Below, piece by piece: positions 49,889 to 62,634 of a stretch of DNA of 64,000 nt. The notes below the pieces were generated by a model. It searched no databases. It was not told the origin of the DNA and worked only from the letters and a program-made list of their open reading frames with translations. Origin of the DNA: Rotaria macrura (lineage: Eukaryota > Rotifera > Eurotatoria > Philodinida > Philodinidae). Made by a program: the position numbers and the translations under genes. The stretch's first letter is position 1; each line of letters begins with the position of its first letter. The stretch is taken from the NCBI GenBank assembly GCA_900239685.1, contig OENT01000357.1, positions 62,001-126,000 on the forward strand, read 5' to 3'.

Positions 49889-50510
49889 CTAGCAACCGTC
49901 CCAACAAGCACATTTACTAAATAAAGTTAAGTTATAATGTCGTTTTTCATATTCACCATTAATAGCAAGTTGATCGATTTCATTCCAACAAGCAAGATTT
50001 ACTATTGTTTTACGATCAACTGTTGAATAAACAAGTGTTACATTACCATCGATTGAAACAGACCAACTGACCATAGAATTTGTACCAAGATCATAATAGG
50101 CTGATCCATCTTTAGCAACTTTAATAAAAACAAAACAAATACTATCGTCATCAAAGAAAATAATCACAACGATGTAGACTTACTTTGACATATAGCTACG
50201 TTAGTACAGGAAGTGTCTTCCGAAAATGGATAGCATGGATTATAGCTATAAATGTTGAAAAAGATTTACTTTATAAAAGAAATAGATATTAAAAATAACA
50301 AGCTTACGAATAAAAGTAATCGTCTTTGAGTACATGTCGGAATGCAGGAATGCCATGTTTTAAACCGACTTTTGATAAATTAATATGACCGAATCTTGCA
50401 TCCTTATAGGTGCAATCAAGTTTAGTTAAATTGTCCTTGTATGTAATGGATGCATGTTCTGTTAAATGAGTTTGAAGACAAAAAAAAAGAATTAAGATTG
50501 CAGTAATCAT
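49889..50510 (-). CDS. Small secreted protein with an MRH-like (mannose-6-phosphate receptor homology) domain
   Basis: Three exons, 50308-50510, 50184-50245 and 49889-50118, give 164 residues. A signal peptide (MITAILILFFCLQTHLTEH) is followed by LDCTYKDARFGHINLSKVG. The central signature is YNPCYPFSEDTSCTNVAICQ, then AYYDLGTNSMVSWSV, a strand with VTLVYSTVDRK, LACW, GEYEKRHYNLTLFSKCAC and a final WDGC. NPC..F, CQ, xLG and a late E..Y..L...C are the marks of MRH/ATG27-like folds. The Q, R, E and Y that bind mannose-6-phosphate in receptors have possible counterparts here (CQ, DRK, GEY, HYN). There is no transmembrane anchor. Function is unknown; secretion is inferred. Confidence 0.65.
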
Positions 50511-53500
50511 CTTTCTAATAGGGAATCGAATAGTGAGATTGTAACAGAGTAATTATAAGGACAAAACGCTCATGTATTTAAACAAATAAAAGAAAAGATA
50601 ACTGATAGAGGATGATGATACACCTTTTCTCTATGAGTACTTTATCTTCTATTTATTTTGTTTTTCCCCTTGAAACAAAAAACACTTCCATGGCATTTGT
50701 CCGGTGAAAATCTTTCTTGATCTTTAAACTGCTCTATTGTTGGACAACATTACTCCTAATCTATGTTGATTTGTACATTGAGACAAAGATATTGTTCATT
50801 TGTGATACCTCCTGTCGGTTGTATACATAGTATTCTCGAATGAGTTCCTGGCAATCGAATTTAACGTGATAAAAAATTTATTGGATGTGTCTGCAATTAC
50901 TATGTAGATGTTGTTTTCAATTGTAAACTATTAAGTGAAACAAATGATTATCAAGAGATAGCTGCTATTCAACGGCGATGAACACATTCGAAATCAAATT
51001 CCATTCGATTTATTCTTTTGTTATATTGACAAGCGTGAAAGTTTGTTCTAGCTGTTTTGAAAACACAACTTTCCATGTCAAAGCAAAATGGTTCGTACTC
51101 TTGACGTTTTTTATGGTCCAAGGAAACGAATAAAAACTTTGAAATCGAATATAGGCGCTGAAAATGTGCTCATTTCACGCTGAGATATTGATTTTATCGT
51201 TTTTTTTTCGGGAGCATTTTCAGTCTATGAAAAGAATTTTTCTCTGACGAAAAAAATTCCCAATTTTTGTTTCCTACTGATGAGTTATATAATGCAATAG
51301 GCTGACTGAGAAAGTCTCGTCTAAATCTCAGCGAATACTGAAAAGTCAAAGAAATTATTACAAAGCTTCTTGTCATTATCATTATACATATCATTTTATC
51401 TGCTGCATGTGACATGCTTCGTTATTAATACATGAGTACAATATGTGTCGATCGAAACTCGTCATGACATTTGTTTCGATAAAATTCACTTGTTAAAAAA
51501 ACTTTCCTATACATTCCAAACATCATGTATCTTATGAATACAAATATACAAACGAACCAAAAATAAACTAATCGGCAATGACCATGTTTCCGAATGATTT
51601 GATAATGTAGAGCTTAATTCTAGTATTTGTGAAACTTTTGAAGTATTGAATTCGAAATCATTTATTCCTGGAAAATCCATGATGATACGACGAAAGATTA
51701 CTTTCTTTTGCTTAGAAAAATAGCATAAAGCTATTTGAATGCAACAAATACTTTGAATATGAACTTCATACGAATTGCTATCTTCATTAAAGTAATTCTA
51801 TTTCGAGAGAGAAAATGAATACATTGGAAAGTAATGAGAACTGTGATGGTGCAATCAAAGATATCTAGATTTAATTAGTTCAACATATCAGAAAAAATAG
51901 TTAAAGTTTACTGAAAGAGAAATTTGTTTGTTGTTGGCGTTGGCACCCGAGATAGACATAGTTTCGTGTTGATCGTAAATGACTAGTATTCTAATTGAGT
52001 AGAATGACAGTATGGGTGTGGCTTTCGCTTTTGTCACACCCATATCCAGTCTCTCCTTCCCTTTGCAACGTATATTGATTCATATTTAAGTACTTCTTTT
52101 TTTCTTATGAACAACTCCGAATTGAATTTTGGTGAAAAAGAAAAACATGAGGGAAAAATAAAGGACTACTTCTTTTTCATTCATACAAGAATATGTCTTA
52201 ATTAACAAGGAAAAAATATATGAAACATAATATACTAAAAAATAACATGTCAGAAAAAAATCCAAACTCAGTGAATAATTGATATTGAACAAATTACAAA
52301 TAAGTTGTACATGAATCATTTCATTTTTTAATGACGTGTGCTTTCGATCGATAAAATCCTACGAGATACAGATTGGAAAGTTGAAAAAGATGCAACTATG
52401 ATTTAATGGATTGAGGTTATGCTCTATACTCGTACAGACATCGATCTCAACACCAGAGATTAGTCACAGCTATCTGTCTCATTGAGTCTGATTCGAATTA
52501 TGGTATTCGATAGAATATCAGCACTACGAATTCGAATATCATTTCGAGGTTCACATTTCAATGGGATTACGTCGGTATCATAGGAAATTCTATACACATA
52601 TCTGATTTCTATTGGATTTGATAAAATCCCATTTTCTGAGTGATCCTTGTGGGAAAACAATATTAGGATAGGAATGAGTTTCAAGTTATGAAAATAAGAT
52701 TATTATCTTTATTTTATGCTAACATTTATTTGGATTTGAAAAAGAATAAAGTTTTGGGACTAAAAACTAGATTTTCAAATGTTCTTTGTAAAATTCTTAT
52801 ACTTATATAATTATATATGTCGTGCTCAACTTACAAGGTCTGCGATGTACATCATGGAAGGTATATCTTTCGGAGAACATTGTCGTCTGAACTAGCTTTA
52901 CGATGCAATGAAATGCGCATACGTATTTTCGAACGCGTAAGCCAGTACATAGTATTTGCTTCACTAAACTCATGGAACTTTTGATGCAAATCTACATAAC
53001 CCTAATGATAAAAAAGAATCAAAGTCATTTATCTAGTATAGTATACATATATATCTGTGTCGCTTGTTTTTGTGACCAGTGTTTTTATAAATTTTTAGAG
53101 CTTGAACAGAGTGCAATCTTGTCATGATAAAATGAGAGTGATGGATAATGAGAATGAGCACTTCTTCACAACAGATAACGTAAATATCAACTCATTATGA
53201 ATATGCATCGAAGAAATATGACCTACACAAACTTATATTAATCAGAGTTTTTTTTTGGGAATGATTTTTTACTATGTTTTAGCAATTGAAAAGTGCTATC
53301 CTACTGTATGAATAGTAGACTGGAAGACAAAATTTTTCTTTCGAGATAAGTAAGTCTGATTTGCAATAACAGTTAGATTCAATCTACATGCAATTTTCAT
53401 ATACTATTTCAAACTGCCCAGTTTTAGGAAAAACAAGTGCCGAAGAACTAATTCTAGCAGAAACGACTATTAGATCTCCTGTACAACCGCTAAACGCAGA

Positions 53501-54106
53501 GAAAATCATTTTCGAGGGAGAGTTTGTTTTTCCAACCTATCGTTCGACCTTCTTTTTCGGAAATGGTGTACTGATTTATTTTGTAACTATTGATTCATCA
53601 ATAATTTATGCATCAACTCATTCCCAATGAGCAATGCCCATTTATCCGCAGCACAAAATAAGGTTGAAGTATTTTGCAGTTAACATCATCACAATATATA
53701 CGTATAGACAGAAATCTATCTTTGTAAGAAATAAAAAACGATACACTTATTTATTGTTTAGTAAAGAAAAAGTAGATTTTTCATAAGCGAGAAAATATAT
53801 TGATTTATCTACGATATCTTTCTTTTACACTTCGATATCTTTTTCAAAGATAACTTGACAAATATAGAGTACTCATACTCATGCGATATTATGTCTTTTT
53901 TCTTTTGTATGTCGGGTAGAATTCAAATTTATGACTAGCGCTCTCTTCCGTTGCTTGTTGTGATTGGATGTGATGATTGAAATCGTCGTAGACACCGACA
54001 ATAAGGCAGATCGATGTCTGTCGGTTTCGGTAGATAGATTGCTATTGTTTTCGGCAAATTACTGTACTGTTAATTTCATCTAGTTATTTTAAGCTTTACT
54101 CTTTAG
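50511..54106. other. Long spacer with no supported gene
   Basis: About 3.6 kb. Frames near 51194-51415 and 52460-52684 (minus) and 53388-53630 (plus) are short and match no family, and I found no phase-compatible exon chain. It ends in a pyrimidine-rich acceptor (tactctttag) directly before the next ATG. Confidence 0.45.
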
Positions 54107-54870
54107 ATGGAAATTTGTCAATCATCCAACTGTTTTCTTAGTCCGATAGCCATTTGTCTGCATTGTCAAGAAGTAAGATGAAAAAACAGTTCAACTTATA
54201 TTTTATTTGAAGTCCTTTTTTATTCTGTTAGCAATTATGCGTTGAACACCTTTTACAGCATAACGAACAATTAATCTGTCAAGCAAATATGTATTGTGAT
54301 GAATTTAATAAAATAACTGAAGAAATTGAAAAGATGTCTTTTGATGAAAAATTTATCTCGGCTGAAGGTTTTAACTTTCTTTTTTCAGTACTGTGACACC
54401 CAAAGAATAACGAATAATTATCTATTTTCTATATATTAGACGATTTAAATGATTGGATCAATGATCACATGAAACAATTAGATAAAATTTATGCAGAAAA
54501 ACTTTTAGAACTACAACATGCACGTTCAGAAACTGAAGAAAAGTTAAAGAAATTTAAACAACATCAACGATTGAAGATAACCGATATTCAACGACAATTA
54601 TTTAATTCACAATTAAGTAAACAGACAAATCTCGAACAAATAAATCAGATGCGACAAGTTGTTGAACAATTACGTGACAATATTGATCATTTTAAAACTA
54701 ATGAATGTTCCATAAAATTAGTTAATAATGGCGAAATGAATTATTCCTATAAACCAAACATTGATATACAATTCAGAAGGAAAAGCTCCGATGAAGACGA
54801 AGACAATTTAAAAAAAACTAGCATTTTAAATCAAAGTATGAAAAAAGATAAATATTTTCGAGTTGGCTAA
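54107..54870 (+). CDS. B-box-like zinc finger plus coiled-coil protein, possible frameshift at the end
   Basis: Three exons, 54107-54172, 54232-54367 and 54440-54870, give 210 residues. Cys and His spacing (CQSSNC, AICLHCQ, LCVEHLLQH) matches a B-box type zinc-binding module. A long charged helix from about residue 75 to 150 (LLELQHARSETEEKLKKFKQ, QLSKQTNLEQINQMRQVVEQ) is a likely coiled coil, as in TRIM-like proteins without RING. The frame ends at 54870. A second protein-like frame, shifted by one, runs from about 54842 to 55051 and ends LFDGYTSVFDQ. A single-base indel in the A-run at 54841-54846 would join them. It could be a real short form, a sequence error or early decay. No partner or pathway can be named. 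Confidence 0.65.
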
Positions 54871-55051
54871 AGTTAAAAATATTCGTCTATATTTAGCATA
54901 CCATACGTCAACAAAGTATCAACTACGAGCAGATGCAAAACCATTTGAATACATACCAAAACAGAACAAATGTGATTCTCCTTCGCCTATTCGACAAAAA
55001 CATTTTTCCGGTCGTTTATTCGATGGATATACTTCAGTATTCGACCAATAA

Positions 55052-56846
55052 ATGAATTAAATTTAATCAGTGTACATGTTTTCTTTCAATCAACTATCCG
55101 AAGTTAGCAATCTTCTTGTTTTCAGTAGTATGATTTATTATCTAGTCTTTTGTTTGAACTCGCCTGTATATGTATCATTTATTGTTTTCATATGTCATCA
55201 TGGATGGGATATCTTAGTTTTCTTCATGACTGATACTTTTAAAAAATTTTAGTAACATACTGAAGAAAAACAAGGATCTCTAGAATTTTATCAGGAGACG
55301 TACTGATAATGATCTTTTTAGATAATATTATATCGCCTAATTCAAAACGATTAACTTCGATTACATGTTATGAAGAGTAATTCATACAACGGAGAGTTGG
55401 GATCTTGTGAATTCCTTGTCAGTTAGCGTAGGCTTCCTATCCCTGTTCCACTTGGCATGACAGTCTAAATCATTTTAAATGATTATTTAGTTTTATTCGA
55501 CGAAATACAATGTTCGACTGTGTTCAAAAAAGATAACAATTTTGATATGAGATCAAATTCATACCTCTCTGATGTATGTGAAGAGCTTGATTTTTATGAT
55601 GTTTCCGTACAATTTCTCAAGCTCACCAGTAATCATCTACATCACATCATACTTCTGATTTGCTCGTAAGCAGCAGACAGACGAACTATTGTTGATAGGT
55701 TTACGACTGATTACTGACGAAGGAAGAGAAATATGATGAAAATTTGACTGAGACTATTTCGGCTAGGTTACGATTCTAGTTTTCATCTTAGCTTTTGATT
55801 GATGTTCTCAACTAATCTTCTATTGTTTTTGTTGAAATCATATTTTTACATTGTTTCTTTTCTATCGTTGAGAGACTAAAACTTAGAATTTATGCTCATT
55901 ACGATTTTGAGAGGAAGTGGTATCGTAGGATAAACTGAGTACACAGTCGAGGCACATATATGAATATAAAGAAGTTTGTTTTATAACAATCAGAAAGTTC
56001 AACAATACAATCACGAATTGGATTTCTTCAGAAATGTTTCATTCAATTCTAGTGATTGTAATTTGTTGATTATTGAACTGCCTTTAAAAATGGTTTATGA
56101 ATATATTTGAGAATTGCTAAAACCTTTTACTTATGTCCAACTGATTTTTATAGAAAAGAATACTATCTGTTAAATAGCACATTTTCCTTAAAATACGGTG
56201 AAAGTGTGATGTTACTTTTATTTATAGTTTATTTTACCAACAATGCTTCGAGGAGAGATGATCTATATTTTGAAACGCAATCAATATTGGCTTTTTTTCT
56301 TAGTGATTGTTTTTTGTAGAGAGATAAGTTCGTTGGACAAAGTAAAATGGACAGTTCAACTGATTTTTCTGCAATTTAAATAAATTTTTAATGAGAATTA
56401 AACTATTTAAATAGTTTTTTGTTGTTTTGTTGCATCATTCACAACGATAATACTAATAATCGTAAAGTTAGTCAGTGTGATTTCTGAAAGTATTTGCTTT
56501 TAAAATATTTGATCGATTGAACTACGAATGAACTTTTCATTAATATTTTTTTTTGATTGTTAATTGTTCTCAATTGAAAAAAAAGAAAGAACAACAGAAT
56601 TGTAGAAAAATTCTTCAGTAATTCAAATATTTCAACTTGAAATTCATCCCATGCCTTTGTACAATTGATCGATTTATTTTTCACTGACTTACCTACATTC
56701 AAATACACGAATAAAAGCCAACGAGCAACTTCTTGTTCACTCTTCGTCGTTGAATGATTTTTCTCCTCGAGATATTCCGGATGAATTTAACATGTTGATT
56801 ATCAGATGAAAGTAAATCGTTAAATATTTTGTTTCTTCTTTTTCAG
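55052..56846. other. Spacer with no gene seen
   Basis: About 1.8 kb with only short hydrophobic chance frames. It ends in tttttcag, an acceptor placed directly before the PEX11 ATG. Confidence 0.5.
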
Positions 56847-57622
56847 ATGTCTTGTTCTAAAGTTAGCCTAGACGACTTAATTCGTTTTACAGCGCGTACA
56901 GCTGGACGTGACAAAGTCTATCGAGTGATTCAGTATGCATCACGTTTTCTTGCATGGTATTATATAAAGAGACGACGCATTGGTGGTGTTGAACTATTTC
57001 AAAATGTAGAATCCGTCATGAGTTTAACTCGAAAAGGTAAAAGAAGGAATATCATTTTTTTTGTTAAATTCATATTTTTGGTTTTTTTTTCTTATTTTCG
57101 TCAGGAATGCGCCTTGGACGTTTTATCGATTATATAAAAAGTGCTTTGGAAAGTTTTCATATACGAAACAAACGTATTGGAACTATATTTGGTTTGATTG
57201 CTGTTTGTCAAAGTTTATTTATGTTGCTTGATAATCTTTTATTACTTCATCGATTTAAAATTATTTATTTAAATTCTCCAGAAACATTACGACGATATAT
57301 TAATCAAGTATGGTTTCTTTGGCTATCATTATCATTGACACGTGATTATTATGAAATGCAAGCATCCTTTGCCATTGGTTTACATCATCAACAACAACAA
57401 CAGCAAAAACAAGATAAATCATTGATGAGACGTGCACATATATTTTGGACAAATAAACCTTTGGTTATTGATATGATCAAAAATTTATGTGATCTCTATA
57501 TTCCATCGTCGAACTTGAATTTAGTTCGGGCTAATGCCGGCTTACAAGGTTTTGCTGGAACAATTTCGTCTATCCTCGGCTTGTTACAACTATGGGATAA
57601 AAGTTATCAATTGTCATCATAA
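56847..57622 (+). CDS. PEX11: Peroxisomal membrane protein PEX11
   Basis: Two exons, 56847-57036 and 57105-57622, give 235 residues, close to the family length. The N-terminus (LDDLIRFTARTAGRDKVYRV, IQYASRFLAWYY) is the amphipathic region that bends peroxisomal membranes. FRKR-like basic residues and KGMRLGRFIDYIKSALESFH follow. Two hydrophobic segments come later (IFGLIAVCQSLFMLLDNLLLL and the C-terminal GFAGTISSILGLLQLW). A poly-Gln run sits in the loop between them. In known systems it drives peroxisome elongation and division. The ATG directly follows a splice acceptor. DCTN5 starts 131 bp downstream. Confidence 0.9.
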
Positions 57623-57753
57623 GAAATCATTGATATGAGACTCATTTCGAATGTGATTCCTTTTGATTCTTACTGATTTGATTAACTTTTTTAAATTATA
57701 TGTTTGTAAACAGATCAATGACAAAGTATATATTCCAGAGATTTCTTTTCTAG
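57623..57753 (+). promoter_or_regulatory. Intercistronic spacer with acceptor abutting the DCTN5 ATG
   Basis: 131 bp between the PEX11 stop and the DCTN5 ATG, ending in gatttcttttctag|ATG. The DCTN5 start is fixed by homology, so the acceptor really touches the start codon. A cis 5' UTR intron would have to begin inside PEX11, which makes spliced-leader trans-splicing of a shared transcript the simpler reading. No clear AATAAA lies in the spacer. Confidence 0.55.
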
Positions 57754-58402
57754 ATGGAACTACCAGAAATTTTCTATAAAAAACCTGATTTTATTGAAAC
57801 AACGTCAGGTAATGAAAATTTTTATTTTCAAAAATATCAATAATGATTTTTTTTATAAAGGCAATAAAGTTTGCCGTCGTTCAATCATGTGCGGTTCACA
57901 AAATATTGTTCTTCAGGGTAAAACAATTGTTATGGCTGATTGTATCGTTCGCGGGGATTTAGCTGCTGTTAAAATTGGAAAAAACTGTGTCATCGGAGAA
58001 AAATGTGTTATTCGACCGCCATTTAAAAAATTTGCTAAAGGTGTTGCTTTTTTTCCGATGCAGATAGGTGATCATGTTTTCATCGAAGATGAATGTGTTA
58101 TTAATGCGGCATCTATTGGTTCCTATGTACACATTGGAAAGAATAGTGTTATCGGAAGACGTTGCATCATCATGGATTGTTCTTACATTTTGCCAAATAG
58201 TGTCATTCCGCCTGAAACAGTTATACCGTCCTATAGTAAGCTTACTTAAGAGTTCTGCTTTGTTGAATCTATTTTGAAAATTTACTTAGCAATTTACGGA
58301 GGATCACCCGCGGCGTTTGTTGAAGATTTTCCTGAAACAGCAAAAGAATTAATGATTGATGTGACACATTCGTTTTATCAAAATTTTAAACCCATTGGTT
58401 GA
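57754..58402 (+). CDS. DCTN5: Dynactin subunit 5 (p25)
   Basis: Three exons, 57754-57808, 57861-58235 and 58290-58402, give 180 residues against 182 in human. The start [16 protein letters not shown] aligns with the human start. [72 protein letters not shown] and [16 protein letters not shown] are hexapeptide repeats of a left-handed beta-helix. The C-terminal helix is [14 protein letters not shown]. It sits at the pointed end of the dynactin complex and helps dynein bind cargo. Probably co-transcribed with PEX11. Confidence 0.97.
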
Positions 58403-61121
58403 ATCTTGGGTGTTTAGTTCAGATATTCTTTATTGGTTCTGTGCTTTATGCTTATTGTCTATACAAGAAAAACATGTGCATGGGATATTTTGTATTATTT
58501 GATAGAAGAGATCATCTGTCGGGTGAATTGTATTTTATTATTATGGCTATTATAAAAATAGAACAAATAAATCTAAATAAATATGGTTCTATCTAGTTTA
58601 TCGTGTACCTTAAGTAGAATCTGTGAATATTTTTTTCTTGATTTATAAATTACACTCGATCAACATAATAGATACATGAAATACCCTTTTCGAAGATATA
58701 AATGTTTCAAGGAAGATCCAGAATCTCTTGATCACTTTTAGTGATAATCATCTCGAACTAAATACATTGTCTTGATAAATTTTCTAGTTAGCTAATAACT
58801 AGAAGAGTAGGTATTCTTCGGAACGGTAGTAAATTGACAGGAACTTTGAAGTGTCTATGATATTTTAAAGTTAAGTAACGCGTTCAATTTAAAAAGTAGA
58901 AAAACAACATGAATCGCTCATCCAAAACCAAATAGAAGCTTGCCTAGTGAAACCTAGTTAAGAAGCAAAATTTACTTTCATACTTACAAGGTTTCTGTCT
59001 CATTCAGATAAAACAAGTGAACTCATACTAAATTTTCTAGTTTATTTAGGAATCGAGATATATCGAGTGCTAATCTCCTTTTAGATGCCACACATCTTAC
59101 GGTGTTCTTATTCCTTGACACAGTCAAGTACATGCACTATTGTTTTGGCTCTTGTGTGTTGTTTGGCATATTCACGATGAAATCAATTTTTATAAAACTA
59201 TCTATATAAGGGCAAAGATTTTTCAAAAACAAAACAACTAATCGAGAATATTTCTACATTCATTTCATGTCACAAATAGTGGTGTAGAGACCGTATTGAA
59301 GAGTATGCAGAGCTAAAAAAACAGGAATAAAAGCTAATGAATCAATGAAGATAAATTTAAGAAGTAAATACAACATATAATTATTTATATCGATCGATTT
59401 TTTATTCAAAAATAAAGAATTGAAATGGTTTAGATCTTTTTGTTTATGTTCAAGATAGTGATATTGAGATGGCGTAACTGCTTTTTTGACACTAATCGTC
59501 GGTGAAAGCATTTCAACTTGTACCGTTCTGCTATTCTTTGACTAAAAGAAATCAAGAAGATGGCATAAGTTAATTTCTCAAATTGAATCATAAACAGGAC
59601 AAGATGGAAGATAACATCATGTAGGCACTACTGCACTTTGCCATTAATCATCAAAGAGCACTTGAGACTGATAACTGAGCAGATTTCATAAATAGCATTC
59701 GATGTGCTTTTGTTGCCATTTTGATGAATTTTGATGCGTTCAGAGATGATGAATATTAGTTGATCAAAACATCAAAGTTTCTAGCAAATCAATAATTAAC
59801 TCTTCATACAAAATTATATGAAACGAAAGAAGAAGTATTCTCGTAGCCAAATTTATAAGTTATAACAAGAACCAAAAGAATAGAAAACTTGAACGCTCCG
59901 CTCAAATATTGATGGCAGGATCTGTAAATACCATAAAATCAATTAAGTCCTTATAAAAATTGACTTATAAATGTTTCTGACTGCAGACAGTCATAATTTA
60001 GTCTAATCAAAATAACGGACAGTACGTTCAAGTTGATCTTTCGTTCATCACGACCTCTTTCGATAGTTTGATTTTTCTCGAATTCAATCCTGCCGACGTT
60101 CACGAGTCACACCGTCGAGATAGATCGGCCAAGCTGAAACTTTTTTACTATGGCAGTTTGATCACTCCAATGATTATCGAATGAAGAGCTATAGAGCAAA
60201 AAGTTGAATTGATGATCGTCCATAAATCGAGCACGATTCGGTTTGAAAAACTTTATGTACACTTCTGAGATGTTCAAAATTGTCTAGAATGTCTCACACC
60301 ATGATTACGTATCATGAAATCAATTTTTTAAAAGATATTTTTTGAGGCTATAAAACTCGAAATTTGGTCTCCTAGAAACTATCTATTGTTGACTTGTCTC
60401 GTTATCGTAAAGGTTCCGAATGAAATCGATATGATTGTTAGCGCCTCTCATCGCGTATTCTCTCGGTGGGTAGAGGAATAAATTTAATTTTGTATAAGAA
60501 ACTTGATCCTTTTTCGAATGCATCATTTTTTGATACTGATTCATGCATGCACTAGGTCTTTTTTTATTATTATTGATTGACAGTGAATGAAGACGTCTGG
60601 CAAAGATTTTTCTGAAGATATTCCATATTAGAATGGCATTAAATCTTTCCATTAATGATGAATTAACCAAGCAAGGGAAAAGCCATAAATGGAAATGTGC
60701 CAACTTGAATAAAGAAAATAGATTGTCAAAGAATATGGTATAATAATTATTTAATGATCTAAGATAAAAGATTGTAAAACATGATTTGTTTTTGTACTGG
60801 GTTTTTTGTCATATTAATATGCATGTGAAAAAAATCGAATATTCTCATTCTTGAATACTCTTAATCAACCATCATTTTTCGATGAAGCTGTTTGTAAATG
60901 TGACATCAATTTATTTCTGAAAAAAGACGAAGTGAATCGTCTCGTTTTAAAAAGGATGATCAGTTGCGTGAACAATCGTGAGAAAAGTATAATAGGCGAC
61001 AGTTAAAATAAAAGTGAACAGTCTACGATTGAAATGATTTGGTATAAAAAGTAAAATTTCAAGTCATGCACATAAATTTGATTGCATTTTATTTGTTAGT
61101 TTCATATGCGATGGTAAACAT
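58403..61121. other. Spacer with no supported gene
   Basis: About 2.7 kb. A 106-codon minus-strand frame at 60383-60703 begins with a hydrophobic stretch (HFHLWLFPCLVNSSLMERF) and then turns basic. It faintly recalls the end of a 7TM receptor but lacks any other segment. Nothing else was seen. Confidence 0.4.
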
Positions 61122-62634
61122 CTATGAACTATTTTGTCGATTCAGAATACTTTCTACGGCAGAAATTAGACGAGAAGTGCGCGGGTCAAGTGTTGGCACA
61201 CTGAAATCAAGATAATTGCAAACATGTGCAAAAGTCAATTGTTTTGGAGGGTAAGCTAATGCACAACTACCACCCATGCCTATGTAAAAGAACAAAAGAA
61301 AATTATGGATAAAACAGATCAAAAATAGGAAAAATATTTATATCTACTATATTGTAATTTTCATTATGTAAACTGTGCAAAAGAAATGAAAATTGAAATT
61401 TTATACAAATCTTACCCTTATGGCCAAATACACCGATGCCCATCGCTTTAAAATAATCACTGTGCACGTGAAAACCACCTTTGGCAAAATTCGACTTAAT
61501 GCCAAATAATATTTGATCAGGCTCATTCTCTGGTGTAACACTTTTCGTAGCTAGTGATAATGTCTTTTCACTTATGAGGCGTTGTTTTCTATGACCGTTT
61601 TCATTGATATCTCCTATGAGACGTGCATATATCCGTGCCAGGGCACGAGCATTTGTTATTCCATTAGCAGCTGGGATCTGAGCTTTATGAAGTTGTCGTT
61701 TGTTGAATATGGAATCACTAGTGTTTTGGAGTTCAACAGGAAAAGCACCACTACATGAAAGAGCTTTCCCAGTCAATGAATCCGGTGGAATTTGAGTAAG
61801 TGGACTAGCATCAACTGTCTGAAAACGAGGAAAAGATTCATTTATTTGTTTAAGATTTACGAAATAGAAACCATTCTTGTTTCTAAATATTGACAGTGTA
61901 CCTTTCGAATAAGAGGAGCAATGCGTGCTTCAAATGCCGCATGAGATATACCCATGTAAAATTCACGCTCTAATTCCTCACGAACGAACTGACCGAACGA
62001 ACGATGACGTGGATCAACACGTCGAACTAGTTCACCAATTAGAAATCCACCTGTAACTGGATGGTATCCATGTGTTGTACCAGGTTCCCAAAGAGGTTTT
62101 TGAGCTGCTAACAAAGAAGTCATGCGAGTCCAATTACATACATCGTCAAGCGTTAATTTTTGATCAACAAACGGTAAACCAGCTCTATGTGCTAAAACAT
62201 CGCTCACTGTTATATTCTTAAAATAAAACAACATCGACATTTAGTTATCATACTAGATAGAATCTGTTCGACCATGTATGTTATACCTGTTTTCCCTTCA
62301 CAGCAAATTCCGGCCAATAGTGAGCAACAGGTTTATCATAGTCAATCCAACCATTTTCTACACATAGTGCTATTGCTGCAGCCATGATGCCTTTTGAGAC
62401 TGAGAATACTAGTTGTAATGTGTTCGATGTATATGGTTCTTTACTCTTTTGCACATCTTTCCATCCACCGTACAAGTCTACAACACATTCTCCACGATGA
62501 TATACGCACAAACTTGCACCGATATCGAGTCCTTCAACAAAATTTTGTTCGAAAACATATCGCACGTTCTCCCATCCGCTAGCAACATAGCCATGTATAT
62601 TGTGCTCGTTGCTCTTATTTGCCATCGAACACAT
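61122..62634 (-). CDS. Serine beta-lactamase-like hydrolase/esterase (LACTB / class C fold)
   Basis: Four exons, 62287-62634, 61902-62216, 61416-61818 and 61122-61279, give 407 residues. The start is MCSM or the Met three residues later (MANKSNEH). The nucleophile motif SxxK is in LQLVFSVSKGIMAAAIAL. The second motif is the Tyr of HGYHPVTGGFLIGELVRR, in the place of YxN. The third is FGHKGMGGSCALAYPP, the HxG-type equivalent of KTG. WPEFAVKGK, SDVLAHRAGLP and PPDSLTGK are typical of the large class C-like esterase group found in nematodes, rotifers and bacteria. No signal peptide is evident, so it is probably cytosolic. The substrate is unknown; a lipase, esterase or peptidase role is equally likely. 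Confidence 0.92.

Noticed and set aside
52000..52045. Short inverted words gggtgtg...cacaccc (near 52014 and 52036)
   Set aside because: A small hairpin without a T-tract or flanking duplication; no role can be supported, and GTGTGG-like telomere repeats are absent.
60383..60703. 106-codon minus-strand frame resembling the last part of a 7TM receptor
   Set aside because: Only one weak hydrophobic segment; no other receptor segments upstream and no conserved motif.
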